Below, one piece after another: positions 16,216 to 23,825 of a stretch of DNA of 64,000 nt. The stretch's first letter is position 1. Each line of letters opens with the position of its first letter. Source of the DNA: JAJAZB01 sp964244295 (GTDB lineage Bacteria; Bacteroidota; Bacteroidia; Cytophagales; Spirosomataceae); assembly GCA_964244295.1 (NCBI GenBank), contig CAXTIG010000015.1, forward strand, positions 60,173-124,172, in the 5' to 3' direction. Under the pieces are notes generated by a model, which had not been told where the DNA came from, did no database searches, and saw only the letters and a list, made by a program, of their open reading frames with translations. The position numbers and the translations under genes were made by a program.

Positions 16216-17451
16216 ATGCTCACCAACGATGCCGTTGTTCTCGGCCTGCTCTTCCTCATTCTGGCCCTGGTCTTTTATTGGTCTTCGGGCGAAAACCCGT
16301 TCTGGAAGCGGTTTTACGGGGTCGTGCCTCCGATTTTACTCTGTTATTTTTTGCCGGGTCTGCTCAACACGTTCGGCGTGGTCGATGTGGACAGCAGCAG
16401 CCTTTACCCCGTGGTGATGCGATTCCTGCTCCCGACGAGCCTGGTGTTGTTCTGCCTGAGCGTGGATTTCGGGGCCTTCCGGCGGCTGGGCAAGCATTCC
16501 GTGTTGCTTTTCGCCGCGAGTGCCGTCAGCGTAATGCTGGGCGGGCCACTGGCGGTGTGGCTGACTTCGCTTTTTGCGCCCGATTGGGTGGGCGGACAGG
16601 GGCCGGATGCCGCCTGGCGGGGCCTGGCTACGCTGGCCGGAACCTGGATTGGCGGCGGGGCCAACCAAACCGCGTTGCGGGAGGTGTTCAATCCCAGCGA
16701 TGCTCTTTTTTCGGCGATTCTAACCGTCGACGTGTTGGTGGGGTATGTCTGGATGGGGCTACTGCTCTACGGTGCCGGACGCTCTCAAGCGATCGACCGG
16801 TGGCTAAAGGCCGACTCCAGTGCCGTCGAAGCCGTAAAACTCCGCGTTCAAAAGGAGGTGGAAGCGCACCGCCGGATTCCCACCGTCACGGATTTGGTTT
16901 TGATTTTAGCCGTCGGCTTCGGGGCTACCGCCATCGCCCACCTGGTGGCTGATTCCGTAGCTCCTTACATCGGGCGGGAATACCCGACCCTAGCGCGGTT
17001 TAGCCTCGACGTGCCGTTTTTCTGGCTTGTCAGCACGGCTACCGCACTGGGCGTACTCGGTTCGTTTACACCCCTTCGCCGACTCGAAGGGGCGGGGGCC
17101 TCCAGTGTGGCCTCGGTTTTTTTATACCTGATGATTGCCACGATTGGCTTGAAAATGAATGTACTGGCCATTGCCGATCACCCTGGTCTGATGCTGGTGG
17201 GGTTGCTTTGGATGGGCTTTCACGCACTCATCATGATTGGCGCGACCCGGCTGCTGCGCGCACCCTTTTTTTTTCTGGCGGTGGGGAGTCAGGCCTGCAT
17301 CGGTGGCCCGGCTTCGGCTCCGGTGGTGGCGGCGGCTTTTCACCCGGTGCTCGCTCCCGTGGGCGTGTTGATGGCCATCATGGGCTACGCCGTGGGGACG
17401 TACATGGGGTACGTGTGCGGGATTTTGATGCAGTGGGTGAGTGGAGGCTGA
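16216..17451 (+). CDS. DUF819 family membrane protein
   Basis: 412 residues with about ten hydrophobic segments, beginning VVLGLLFLILALVFYW. Typical pieces of the DUF819 (YjcL-like) family are visible: PILLCYFLPGLLNTFGVV, the glycine-rich TWIGGGANQTAL and a C-terminal ACIGGPASAPVVAAAFHP. The family has an inverted-repeat transporter shape; its substrate is unknown. The ATG at 16216 gives a start matching the first membrane helix. The upstream in-frame extension runs through the RNA-gene terminator and is rejected. It is a single gene, followed by lepA after a 154-base gap. Confidence 0.88.
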   Translation: MLTNDAVVLGLLFLILALVFYWSSGENPFWKRFYGVVPPILLCYFLPGLLNTFGVVDVDSSSLYPVVMRFLLPTSLVLFCLSVDFGAFRRLGKHSVLLFAASAVSVMLGGPLAVWLTSLFAPDWVGGQGPDAAWRGLATLAGTWIGGGANQTALREVFNPSDALFSAILTVDVLVGYVWMGLLLYGAGRSQAIDRWLKADSSAVEAVKLRVQKEVEAHRRIPTVTDLVLILAVGFGATAIAHLVADSVAPYIGREYPTLARFSLDVPFFWLVSTATALGVLGSFTPLRRLEGAGASSVASVFLYLMIATIGLKMNVLAIADHPGLMLVGLLWMGFHALIMIGATRLLRAPFFFLAVGSQACIGGPASAPVVAAAFHPVLAPVGVLMAIMGYAVGTYMGYVCGILMQWVSGG

Positions 17452-17520
17452 GGCCGGGCCGTCATCGCTACGATTCCGACCAACTTAACGCCCGACCCGC
17501 CGAATTTGCGCCGGAAGCGT

Positions 17521-17528
17521 TATTTTTG
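17521..17528 (+). promoter_or_regulatory. lepA promoter -7 box
   Basis: TATTTTTG is an exact TAnnTTTG match about 78 bases before the lepA GTG. A TTTG at 17505-17508 is only 12 bases away, too close for a standard -33 element. Confidence 0.5.
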
Positions 17529-17605
17529 TAAACTCATTGGGAAAAACCGGGTTTGTCCACTAGAACCAAGTCTGGAATTTCTCCGAACCACGCGTCTGCC
17601 TTTTC

Positions 17606-19396
17606 GTGAAAAACATCCGCAATTTTTGCATCATCGCCCACATCGACCACGGCAAAAGTACCCTGGCCGATCGGCTCATTGAAACCACCAACACCGTCTC
17701 CAACCGCCAGATGCAGGCCCAACTCCTCGACGACATGGACCTGGAGCGCGAGCGGGGCATCACCATCAAGAGCCACGCCATTCAGATGGACTTCGTCCGC
17801 CCCGACGGCGCCTACGTGCTCAACCTCATCGATACCCCCGGCCACGTCGATTTCAGCTACGAAGTGAGCCGTTCCATTGCCGCCTGCGAGGGCGCGCTGC
17901 TCATCGTCGATGCCTCCCAGGGCATCGAGGCCCAGACGATTTCCAACCTTTACCTGGCCATCAACCACGACCTGGAAATCATCCCGGTCCTGAACAAAAT
18001 CGACCTGCCGGGGGCCATGCCCGAAGAAGTGAAGGACCAAATCGTGGACCTCATCGGCTGCGACCGCGACAGCATCATCCACGCCTCGGGCAAGGAAGGC
18101 ATCGGCATCGAAGACATCCTCAACGCCATCGTCGACCGGATTCCGGCCCCGAAAGGCGACCCCAACGGGCCGCTGCAATGCCTGATTTTCGACTCCGAAT
18201 TCAATTCCTACCGGGGCATCGAGGTGATTTTCCGGGTGTTCAACGGTACCATCAAAAAAGGCGACAAGCTTAAATTCATGGCGACCGGCAAGCAGTACGG
18301 GGCCGATGAAATCGGGACGCTCCGCCTGGAGCAGGAACCCAAACCCTTCATCGCGGCGGGCGACGTGGGCTACCTGATTTCGGGCATCAAGGAAGCGCGC
18401 GAGGTAAACGTTGGCGACACGATTACCCACGCCGACCGCCCCACCACCGTAGCCATTCACGGCTTCGAGGAGGTAAAACCGATGGTGTTCGCGGGGATTT
18501 ATCCGGTCGATACGAGCGAGTTCGAGGAACTCCGCGACGCGATGGAAAAACTCCAGCTCAACGACGCCTCGCTGGTCTGGGAACCCGAAACCTCGGCGGC
18601 GCTGGGCTTCGGTTTTCGTTGCGGTTTCCTCGGGATGCTGCACATGGAAATCGTGCAGGAGCGCCTGGAGCGCGAATTCAACATGACCGTGATCACCACC
18701 GTGCCCTCGGTGCAGTTTCACGTCAACCTCACGCGGGGCGAAATGCTGCGCGTGGCGGCCCCCTCGGAAATGCCCGAACCCAACCTCATCGACACCATCG
18801 AGGAGCCGTTTATCGCCGCGCAAATCATCTCCAAATCCGAGTACGTGGGCAACATCATGACCCTGTGCATGGACAAACGCGGGATGCTCAAAAACCAGAT
18901 TTACCTCACCTCCGACCGCGTGGAGTTGCAGTTCGATATGCCGCTTTCGGAGGTGGTCTTCGATTTTTTCGACAAACTCAAAACCATCAGCCGGGGCTAC
19001 GCCTCGCTCGATTACCAGTACATCGGCTTCCGCGAATCGGACATGGTGAAGCTCGACATCATGCTCAACGCCGAAAAAGTGGACGCCCTCAGCGCCATCG
19101 TTCACCGCGACAAAGCCTACGACTGGGGCAAGCGCCTCTGCGAAAAACTGCGGGAGTTGCTGCCCCGGCAGCAGTTTGAAATCGCCATTCAGGCCGCCAT
19201 CGGGCAGAAAATCATCGCCCGCGAAACCGTCCGCGCCCTGCGCAAAGACGTCCTCGCCAAGTGCTACGGCGGCGACATTTCCCGGAAACGAAAACTGCTG
19301 GAAAAGCAGAAAAAAGGCAAGAAACGAATGCGCCAGGTGGGCAACGTGGAAATTCCGCAGGAGGCGTTTATGGCGGTGTTGAAGTTGGAATCCTGA
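17606..19396 (+). CDS. lepA: Elongation factor 4 (LepA), ribosomal GTPase
   Basis: 596 residues, full length. The G1 motif is AHIDHGKST (about 10-18), followed by RERGITIK (G2), DTPGHVDF (G3) and NKIDLPGA (G4). Domain II and the EF-G-like domains follow, then the LepA-specific C-terminal domain ending near KCYGGDISRKRKLLEKQKKG. It binds ribosomes and back-translocates or remodels stalled or immature particles. The start is GTG, as no ATG precedes the conserved KNIRNFCIIAH. The gene is monocistronic, with a clear terminator directly after it. Confidence 0.98.
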   Translation: MKNIRNFCIIAHIDHGKSTLADRLIETTNTVSNRQMQAQLLDDMDLERERGITIKSHAIQMDFVRPDGAYVLNLIDTPGHVDFSYEVSRSIAACEGALLIVDASQGIEAQTISNLYLAINHDLEIIPVLNKIDLPGAMPEEVKDQIVDLIGCDRDSIIHASGKEGIGIEDILNAIVDRIPAPKGDPNGPLQCLIFDSEFNSYRGIEVIFRVFNGTIKKGDKLKFMATGKQYGADEIGTLRLEQEPKPFIAAGDVGYLISGIKEAREVNVGDTITHADRPTTVAIHGFEEVKPMVFAGIYPVDTSEFEELRDAMEKLQLNDASLVWEPETSAALGFGFRCGFLGMLHMEIVQERLEREFNMTVITTVPSVQFHVNLTRGEMLRVAAPSEMPEPNLIDTIEEPFIAAQIISKSEYVGNIMTLCMDKRGMLKNQIYLTSDRVELQFDMPLSEVVFDFFDKLKTISRGYASLDYQYIGFRESDMVKLDIMLNAEKVDALSAIVHRDKAYDWGKRLCEKLRELLPRQQFEIAIQAAIGQKIIARETVRALRKDVLAKCYGGDISRKRKLLEKQKKGKKRMRQVGNVEIPQEAFMAVLKLES

Positions 19397-19400
19397 ACAA

Positions 19401-19428
19401 AAAAGAGCGGCTCAGGGGCCGCTCTTTT
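19401..19428. terminator. Bidirectional Rho-independent terminator
   Basis: A perfect 11-bp stem aaaagagcggc/gccgctctttt with a six-base loop. It lies between the convergent lepA and PD-(D/E)XK-like genes and can serve both strands. Confidence 0.92.
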
Positions 19429-19429
19429 A

Positions 19430-20314
19430 TTAAACTTCGGGTACAGAAGGCCAATCAGGCCTGTTTTTGTCAGTATATTTTTTCAAAACTCTTCTCGCCG
19501 AATCCGCTCCAACGTCGAGTTTAAGATAATTACAAATGATTTTCCAATTTGAAACTGGAAGGAGACTTCTTAATTCTGGAATTTTACTTGCCCACTCGTT
19601 GGCAGAGGGAGATTTGGTAGCATTTTTTAGAGAACCGCTTTGGGGAATTACTGCTTTAGGAGAATCATAAATTTTCACAACCTCTTCAACTGTTTCTACT
19701 ACTTTGTTTTTTACCGGTAGCGGAATCCGTTGGAGGTCATATGTCTCAAAAGAAAAAATGCTATCCCCCAGACCGTACCCGTCTCGATAATAGGTTTTAA
19801 ATAAATTCACTCTCGTCTTAAAGGGGAAATCGCTCAAAGCTTCTTCCAGACTTTGATTTTCCCCATCAATGATAATTAACAATTCTGGCTCACTATCAAC
19901 TATTTCTGTAATTTTTCTGTGGGTGTTCCTGTCATTGGTAACAGATTGCCAAATTGCAAAGTCGAAAGGATTGGCATTTATTGATTTATCAAAGTCATCG
20001 ATTAAGGTTTTTCTGTTTTGATAATTTCTTAGGGAAGTTTTAAATTTAGTGATTTGAGGTAGAATATGTCTGTGGACGTCGTGTGACGACAATTCAACTT
20101 CTAAAATGTACCATTTATTCTTCTGAGGATCAACGATAAACCCGTCGGGTATACTTCCAATCCCACTAAATGTTTTTAGTTTCTGCTTTTTAAATAAAAT
20201 CGAACTCTTCCCGAAAATCGAATTGTACTGTTCAAAAACGATTTTTTCAAACTCGGCTTCTTTTTCAAATTGGTGCTGGACATATTTAACTCCATCTTTC
20301 AGTAAAATTTCCAT
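19430..20314 (-). CDS. AT-rich gene, PD-(D/E)XK nuclease-like protein
   Basis: 294 residues. I do not recognise the exact family. Residues 50-90 show PDGF (PD at 56-57), then YILEVELSSHD with Glu72 and Glu74 at the end of a strand, a pattern typical of restriction-type PD-(D/E)XK folds. HRHILPQITKF follows, as in many such nucleases. The last 55 residues form a separate conserved-looking module (WASKIPEL, NWKIICNYLKLDV, SARRVLKKY, WPSVPEV) that might bind DNA or a partner. Base composition is clearly lower in GC than lepA and aceF on either side, suggesting acquisition. A defence or accessory role is inference. Confidence 0.7.
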   Translation of the reverse strand: MEILLKDGVKYVQHQFEKEAEFEKIVFEQYNSIFGKSSILFKKQKLKTFSGIGSIPDGFIVDPQKNKWYILEVELSSHDVHRHILPQITKFKTSLRNYQNRKTLIDDFDKSINANPFDFAIWQSVTNDRNTHRKITEIVDSEPELLIIIDGENQSLEEALSDFPFKTRVNLFKTYYRDGYGLGDSIFSFETYDLQRIPLPVKNKVVETVEEVVKIYDSPKAVIPQSGSLKNATKSPSANEWASKIPELRSLLPVSNWKIICNYLKLDVGADSARRVLKKYTDKNRPDWPSVPEV

Positions 20315-20390
20315 ATTGATGTTTAAAAGTTTTGGGATCTTTCAATTTGAGATTGACAAGGAGTAACGGTATTCACTCGCTTTAAGCCAC

Positions 20391-20624
20391 TTAGTCAGCT
20401 TTTCTTGCCCGCGCTTTCGCCATCCGCATCAGGTGCTCGACCCACATCGCCTGGTCGAGTTCCTGCTTTTCAGCCTCCAGCAGGCTTTCGTTTCGTTTTT
20501 CCTCCAACAATTCTTCCAACCGCTGCTGGGCGTGGGCGGGGGGAGAAAACGCCAGAGTTTCCTCAGGTGCTGGGGAAGAGGTGATGAAATCGATGATTTC
20601 ATCGAAGGCGCGGTAGGTGACCAT
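20391..20624 (-). CDS. Small conserved hypothetical protein
   Basis: 77 residues starting MVTYRAFDEIIDFI. The middle has a Pro-rich linker, and the C-terminal half is a charged helix (QQRLEELLEEKRNESLLEAE, then AMWVEHLMRMAKARAR). The pattern resembles short proteins common in cyanobacteria and Bacteroidota, where the C-terminal helix is often found beside toxin or nuclease genes; an antitoxin-like role is a guess. The ATG at 20624 was preferred over a TTG at 20681 because homologous-looking proteins begin close to the DEIIDFI motif. It lies 76 bases upstream of the AT-rich nuclease-like gene on the same strand and may be co-transcribed with it, though its GC is higher. Confidence 0.6.
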   Translation of the reverse strand: MVTYRAFDEIIDFITSSPAPEETLAFSPPAHAQQRLEELLEEKRNESLLEAEKQELDQAMWVEHLMRMAKARARKAD

Positions 20625-20749
20625 CTGGCTTGAATCAGGGAGTTGCCTAACAAGAATACGCAACGCGCGTAAAGTTTCCAAACCTCGGTCAAAAGCTTCA
20701 CCCTGCCCCTAAACCCCGCTGACGCTCCCGCCCTTTTTCACCCCCACCT

Positions 20750-20779
20750 TTTGAAACCGCCGTTTCCACGCTAATTTTG
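20750..20779 (+). promoter_or_regulatory. Promoter of the pyruvate dehydrogenase E2 gene
   Basis: TTTG (20750-20753) and TAATTTTG (20772-20779), 18 bases apart, form a full Bacteroidota promoter. The transcription start would be near 20785, which leaves the ATG at 20819 as the first good start codon. Confidence 0.75.
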
Positions 20780-20818
20780 ACGACTTGTTCCCGTTACCCC
20801 ATTTGCCCGCATCCCAAC

Positions 20819-22588
20819 ATGGCTGAAGTAATCCGAATGCCCCTGCTGAGCGACACCATGACCGAAGGCGTCATTGCCGAGTGGCTCAAAAAGGAAGGCG
20901 ATACCGTAAAATCCGGCGACATCCTGGCCGAAATCGAAACCGATAAGGCCACGATGGAACTGGAAAATTACGCCGAAGGCACCCTCCTCCACATCGCCGC
21001 CCAGAAAGGCGACACCATCCCCGTCAACGGCGTGCTGGCCGTGGTGGGTGCCCCCGGCGAAGACTTCAAGCCCGCTCTCGATGGCTCGGGCAACGGCGAA
21101 GGAGCCAACACGATTGCTTCGCAAAAATCAACGAACGACGCTCAGCGAGCCGTACCTGCCGGAGAAGATCAGCAGGTAGCTGCTGCTACCGGTTCGGGTA
21201 ATGTCAGCCAGCGTTCTTCCGACGGTGGTGCCAAAACGGAGGAAGTTGGCAGTCCCGCCGCCGCTCCCACGCCGGCACCTGCCGAACCCGTTGGCAATGC
21301 CGTCGCCATCAAAATGCCCAAAATGAGCGACACCATGACCGAAGGCACTATCGTGGCCTGGTTGAAAAAGGTGGGCGATAAAGTGAAAGGCGGCGACATC
21401 CTGGCCGAAGTCGAAACCGACAAGGCCACGATGGAACTGGAAAACTTCGAGGACGGCACGTTGCTCTACATCGGCCCCAAAGACGGGGATTCGGTGGCGG
21501 TGGACGACGTGATTGCCATCGTGGGTGAGGAAGGAGCCAACTTCCAGCCCCTGCTCAACGGCGGCGCTCCGGCCCCAGCAGCCAGCCCCGAACCAGCGGC
21601 TTCGCAAAACGGCCCCGCCGCCTCCTCCAACGGTCAGGTTCCCGCCCCGGAAGCCCCCGCCGCCGAGGGCGATGACCGGGTGAAAGCCTCCCCGCTGGCC
21701 AAGCAAATCGCCAAAGACAAGGGCATCGACCTGAAGGCCGTGCAGGGTTCGGGCGAAAACGGGCGCATCGTGAAGCGCGACATCGACAACTTCACACCGA
21801 GCGAAAAAGCGCCCCATCCCGCCGCGCCCGCCCCCGAAGCTGCCCCGGCACCCGCCGCGAAACCCGCCGACAAGGCCCCGGCCCAATTGCCGAAGGTGTA
21901 CGGCGAGGAAAGTTTCGAGGAGGTGAATGTCTCGCAAATGCGGAAGGTGATTGCCCGTCGCCTCGGCGAGAGCCTGTTTACCGCGCCGCATTTTTACGTG
22001 ACGATGGAAATCAACATGGACAAGGCCATCGTGGCCCGGACTTCCATGAACGAGGTGGCCCCGGTCAAGATTTCCTTCAACGATTTGGTCATCAAAGCCG
22101 CCGCCGTGTCGCTGCAAAGCCACCCGGCCATCAATGCTTCCTGGTTGGGCGATAAAATCCGGTACAACCACCACATCCACCTCGGCATGGCCGTGGCCGT
22201 GGAGGAAGGGCTGCTCGTGCCCGTGATTCGCTTCGCCAACCTCAAGTCACTTTCGGCGATTTCGATGGAAGCGAAAGACCTGGGCGGCAAGGCCAAAAAC
22301 AAAAAACTGCAACCCGCCGAAATGCAGGGCAACACCTTCACCATCAGCAACCTGGGAATGTTCGGCGTGGACGAATTCACCGCCATCATCAACCCGCCCG
22401 ACGCCTGCATCCTGGCCGTGGGCGGCATCAAGGAAACGGTGAAGGTCGAGAACGGCGAAATCAAACCGACCAGCGTGATGAAAGTCACCCTGTCGAGCGA
22501 CCACCGCGTGGTGGACGGGGCCAAAGCCGCCGCGTTTTTGCAAACCTTGAAAGGGCTGCTGGAAGACCCGATTCGGTTGTTGATTTGA
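20819..22588 (+). CDS. aceF: Pyruvate dehydrogenase E2 (dihydrolipoamide acetyltransferase)
   Basis: 589 residues. Two lipoyl domains carry the modifiable lysines Lys43 and Lys202 in the repeated context ETDKATMELEN. Flexible Ala/Pro linkers follow, then a peripheral subunit-binding domain (near KASPLAKQIAKDKGIDLKAV) and the C-terminal catalytic core with the active-site DHRVVDG. It transfers acetyl groups to CoA in the pyruvate dehydrogenase complex and forms the complex core. E1 and E3 genes are not in the window. The linkers between lipoyl domains are rich in Ala and Pro, as usual for mobile arms. Specificity for pyruvate rather than another 2-oxo acid is inferred from similarity to Bacteroidota E2 proteins. 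Confidence 0.95.
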   Translation: MAEVIRMPLLSDTMTEGVIAEWLKKEGDTVKSGDILAEIETDKATMELENYAEGTLLHIAAQKGDTIPVNGVLAVVGAPGEDFKPALDGSGNGEGANTIASQKSTNDAQRAVPAGEDQQVAAATGSGNVSQRSSDGGAKTEEVGSPAAAPTPAPAEPVGNAVAIKMPKMSDTMTEGTIVAWLKKVGDKVKGGDILAEVETDKATMELENFEDGTLLYIGPKDGDSVAVDDVIAIVGEEGANFQPLLNGGAPAPAASPEPAASQNGPAASSNGQVPAPEAPAAEGDDRVKASPLAKQIAKDKGIDLKAVQGSGENGRIVKRDIDNFTPSEKAPHPAAPAPEAAPAPAAKPADKAPAQLPKVYGEESFEEVNVSQMRKVIARRLGESLFTAPHFYVTMEINMDKAIVARTSMNEVAPVKISFNDLVIKAAAVSLQSHPAINASWLGDKIRYNHHIHLGMAVAVEEGLLVPVIRFANLKSLSAISMEAKDLGGKAKNKKLQPAEMQGNTFTISNLGMFGVDEFTAIINPPDACILAVGGIKETVKVENGEIKPTSVMKVTLSSDHRVVDGAKAAAFLQTLKGLLEDPIRLLI

Positions 22589-22609
22589 TTTTTTGAACCC
22601 TTCATTCAC

Positions 22610-22695
22610 TGTCATCCTGAAAGGACCTTGCCGGACTACCATACGCGTTTCTGAAGAGGGACCGGTAGTCCAGCAAGATCCTTCCAGGATGACAA
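22610..22695. repeat. TGTCATCCTG palindromic element
   Basis: The arms tgtcatcctgaaaggacctt / aagatccttccaggatgaca extend inward with ggactacc/ggtagtcc. The element lies between the E2 gene and hslV. It is related to the TGTCATCC elements at 6451, 13438 and 50704. Confidence 0.85.
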
Positions 22696-22711
22696 TTTTT
22701 ATTTCTTACCC

Positions 22712-23257
22712 ATGGAATTCCCTAAAATCCACGCCACCACCGTCGTGGGCGTGATGCACAACGGTGAAATTGCCCTCGGTGCCGACGGACAGGCGACGAT
22801 GGGCAACACCGTCGCCAAAAGCAACGTGAAGAAAGTGCGCCGCCTGGCCGAGGGCAAAATTGTGGCCGGGTTCGCGGGCAGCACCGCCGACGCCTTCACG
22901 CTCATCGAACGATTCGAGGAAAAACTAAACAGTTTCGGCGGCAACCTTCGCCGCGCCGCCGTGGAACTGGCCAAAGACTGGCGCACCGACCGCTACCTGC
23001 AAAAACTGGAAGCGATGATCGTAGTCGCCAACAAAGACGAACTGCTCCTGATTTCCGGCACCGGCGACGTGCTCGAACCGGAGAACGGGGTGGCGGCGGT
23101 TGGCTCCGGCGCTTCCTTCGCGCAGGCAGCGGCGACGGCCCTCAAAAAACACGCCCCGCACCTGAGCGCCGAGGAAATCGTGCGCGAAAGCCTGCACATC
23201 GCGGCGGACATTTGCATCTACACCAACCACAATCTGGTGGTGGAGCGAGTGGGTTGA
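22712..23257 (+). CDS. hslV: ATP-dependent protease subunit HslV
   Basis: 181 residues, the usual length. The mature N-terminal catalytic threonine should be Thr9 (IHA|TTVVGV), preceded by a short propeptide. Further conserved blocks are GADGQATMGNTVAK, KVRRL, GFAGSTADAFTLIERFE and AVGSGASFAQAAATAL. HslV forms the proteolytic double hexamer driven by the HslU unfoldase in the cytosol; hslU is not adjacent. The start ATG is close after the palindrome at 22610-22695. Confidence 0.97.
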   Translation: MEFPKIHATTVVGVMHNGEIALGADGQATMGNTVAKSNVKKVRRLAEGKIVAGFAGSTADAFTLIERFEEKLNSFGGNLRRAAVELAKDWRTDRYLQKLEAMIVVANKDELLLISGTGDVLEPENGVAAVGSGASFAQAAATALKKHAPHLSAEEIVRESLHIAADICIYTNHNLVVERVG

Positions 23258-23299
23258 TTTTCAAAAGGATTTGGTACTTTAGTGTCAAATTTTCGAGCC

Positions 23300-23743
23300 A
23301 TGGATCCGAAGAAAAAACTTTCTCAATTGGAGGAATTAGTTGCTGACCTACTCATCGGTCAGGAACAGTTGACGAAAGATGTTACGGCGTTGAAAGAACT
23401 GGTGGGTGCGCTGGTTGTGCTACAGCGGGAGAATATTGAATTCCAATCTCGGACCGCTGAATTCCAGGCGCAGACCGCTGAATTTCAGTTTCAGACCGCT
23501 GAATTTCAGTTTCAGACCGCTGAATTCCAGGCGCAAACTGTTGAATCTCTGGCACAGACTGCTGCATTTCAGCGGCAAAGCCTGGAATATCAACAAATCA
23601 GCCGCGTTCAAATGAGCGGCATTTTTGACATTCTTCGCCAGGCATTGGGGGAATTCCAGGAAATCAAAGTAGAAAACAAGCGGTTTGGTGAGTACGAAAC
23701 CCGCCTCCGCACCCTCGAATCCATTGTTCTCAAAGCCAGCTAA
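23300..23743 (+). CDS. Heptad-repeat coiled-coil protein
   Basis: 147 residues, almost entirely helical. Residues about 50-85 consist of the seven-residue unit TAEFQxQ repeated five or six times, encoded by 21-base tandem repeats between about 23443 and 23570 that are nearly identical at the DNA level. The N-terminal part (KKKLSQLEELVADLL) and the C-terminal part (FGEYETRLRTLESIVLKAS) are also coiled-coil like. No enzymatic domain is present. Similar proteins often appear next to Bacteroidota genes of unknown function. The ATG at 23300 is preferred over a GTG six codons earlier. A strong terminator follows. Confidence 0.8.
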   Translation: MDPKKKLSQLEELVADLLIGQEQLTKDVTALKELVGALVVLQRENIEFQSRTAEFQAQTAEFQFQTAEFQFQTAEFQAQTVESLAQTAAFQRQSLEYQQISRVQMSGIFDILRQALGEFQEIKVENKRFGEYETRLRTLESIVLKAS

Positions 23744-23766
23744 TTCCATTCGCCAACCACCCCCCG

Positions 23767-23794
23767 GCCCGTGATGCAAGTCACGGGCTTTTTT
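23767..23794 (+). terminator. Rho-independent terminator
   Basis: An 8-bp GC-rich stem (gcccgtga/tcacgggc) with a six-base loop and a run of six T. It closes the coiled-coil gene. Confidence 0.9.
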
Positions 23795-23825
23795 GTTTTC
23801 TTTCCCGCCCAAACCTCCGAACCTC

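Noticed and set aside
16053..16952. Plus-strand frame overlapping the RNA terminator and the DUF819 gene
   Set aside because: Arg/Pro-rich shadow in the wrong frame of a clear membrane protein.
17534..19105. 523-codon open frame on the minus strand opposite lepA
   Set aside because: lepA has all GTPase motifs on the other strand; the antisense frame is His/Asp/Val-rich with no domain, a side effect of codon bias in a high-GC gene.
21128..22180. 350-codon minus-strand frame opposite the E2 gene
   Set aside because: Gly/His/Arg-rich shadow of the E2 reading frame; no start signal or family.
23443..23570. CRISPR-like array
   Set aside because: 21-base units have no spacers and are in frame as coiled-coil heptads.
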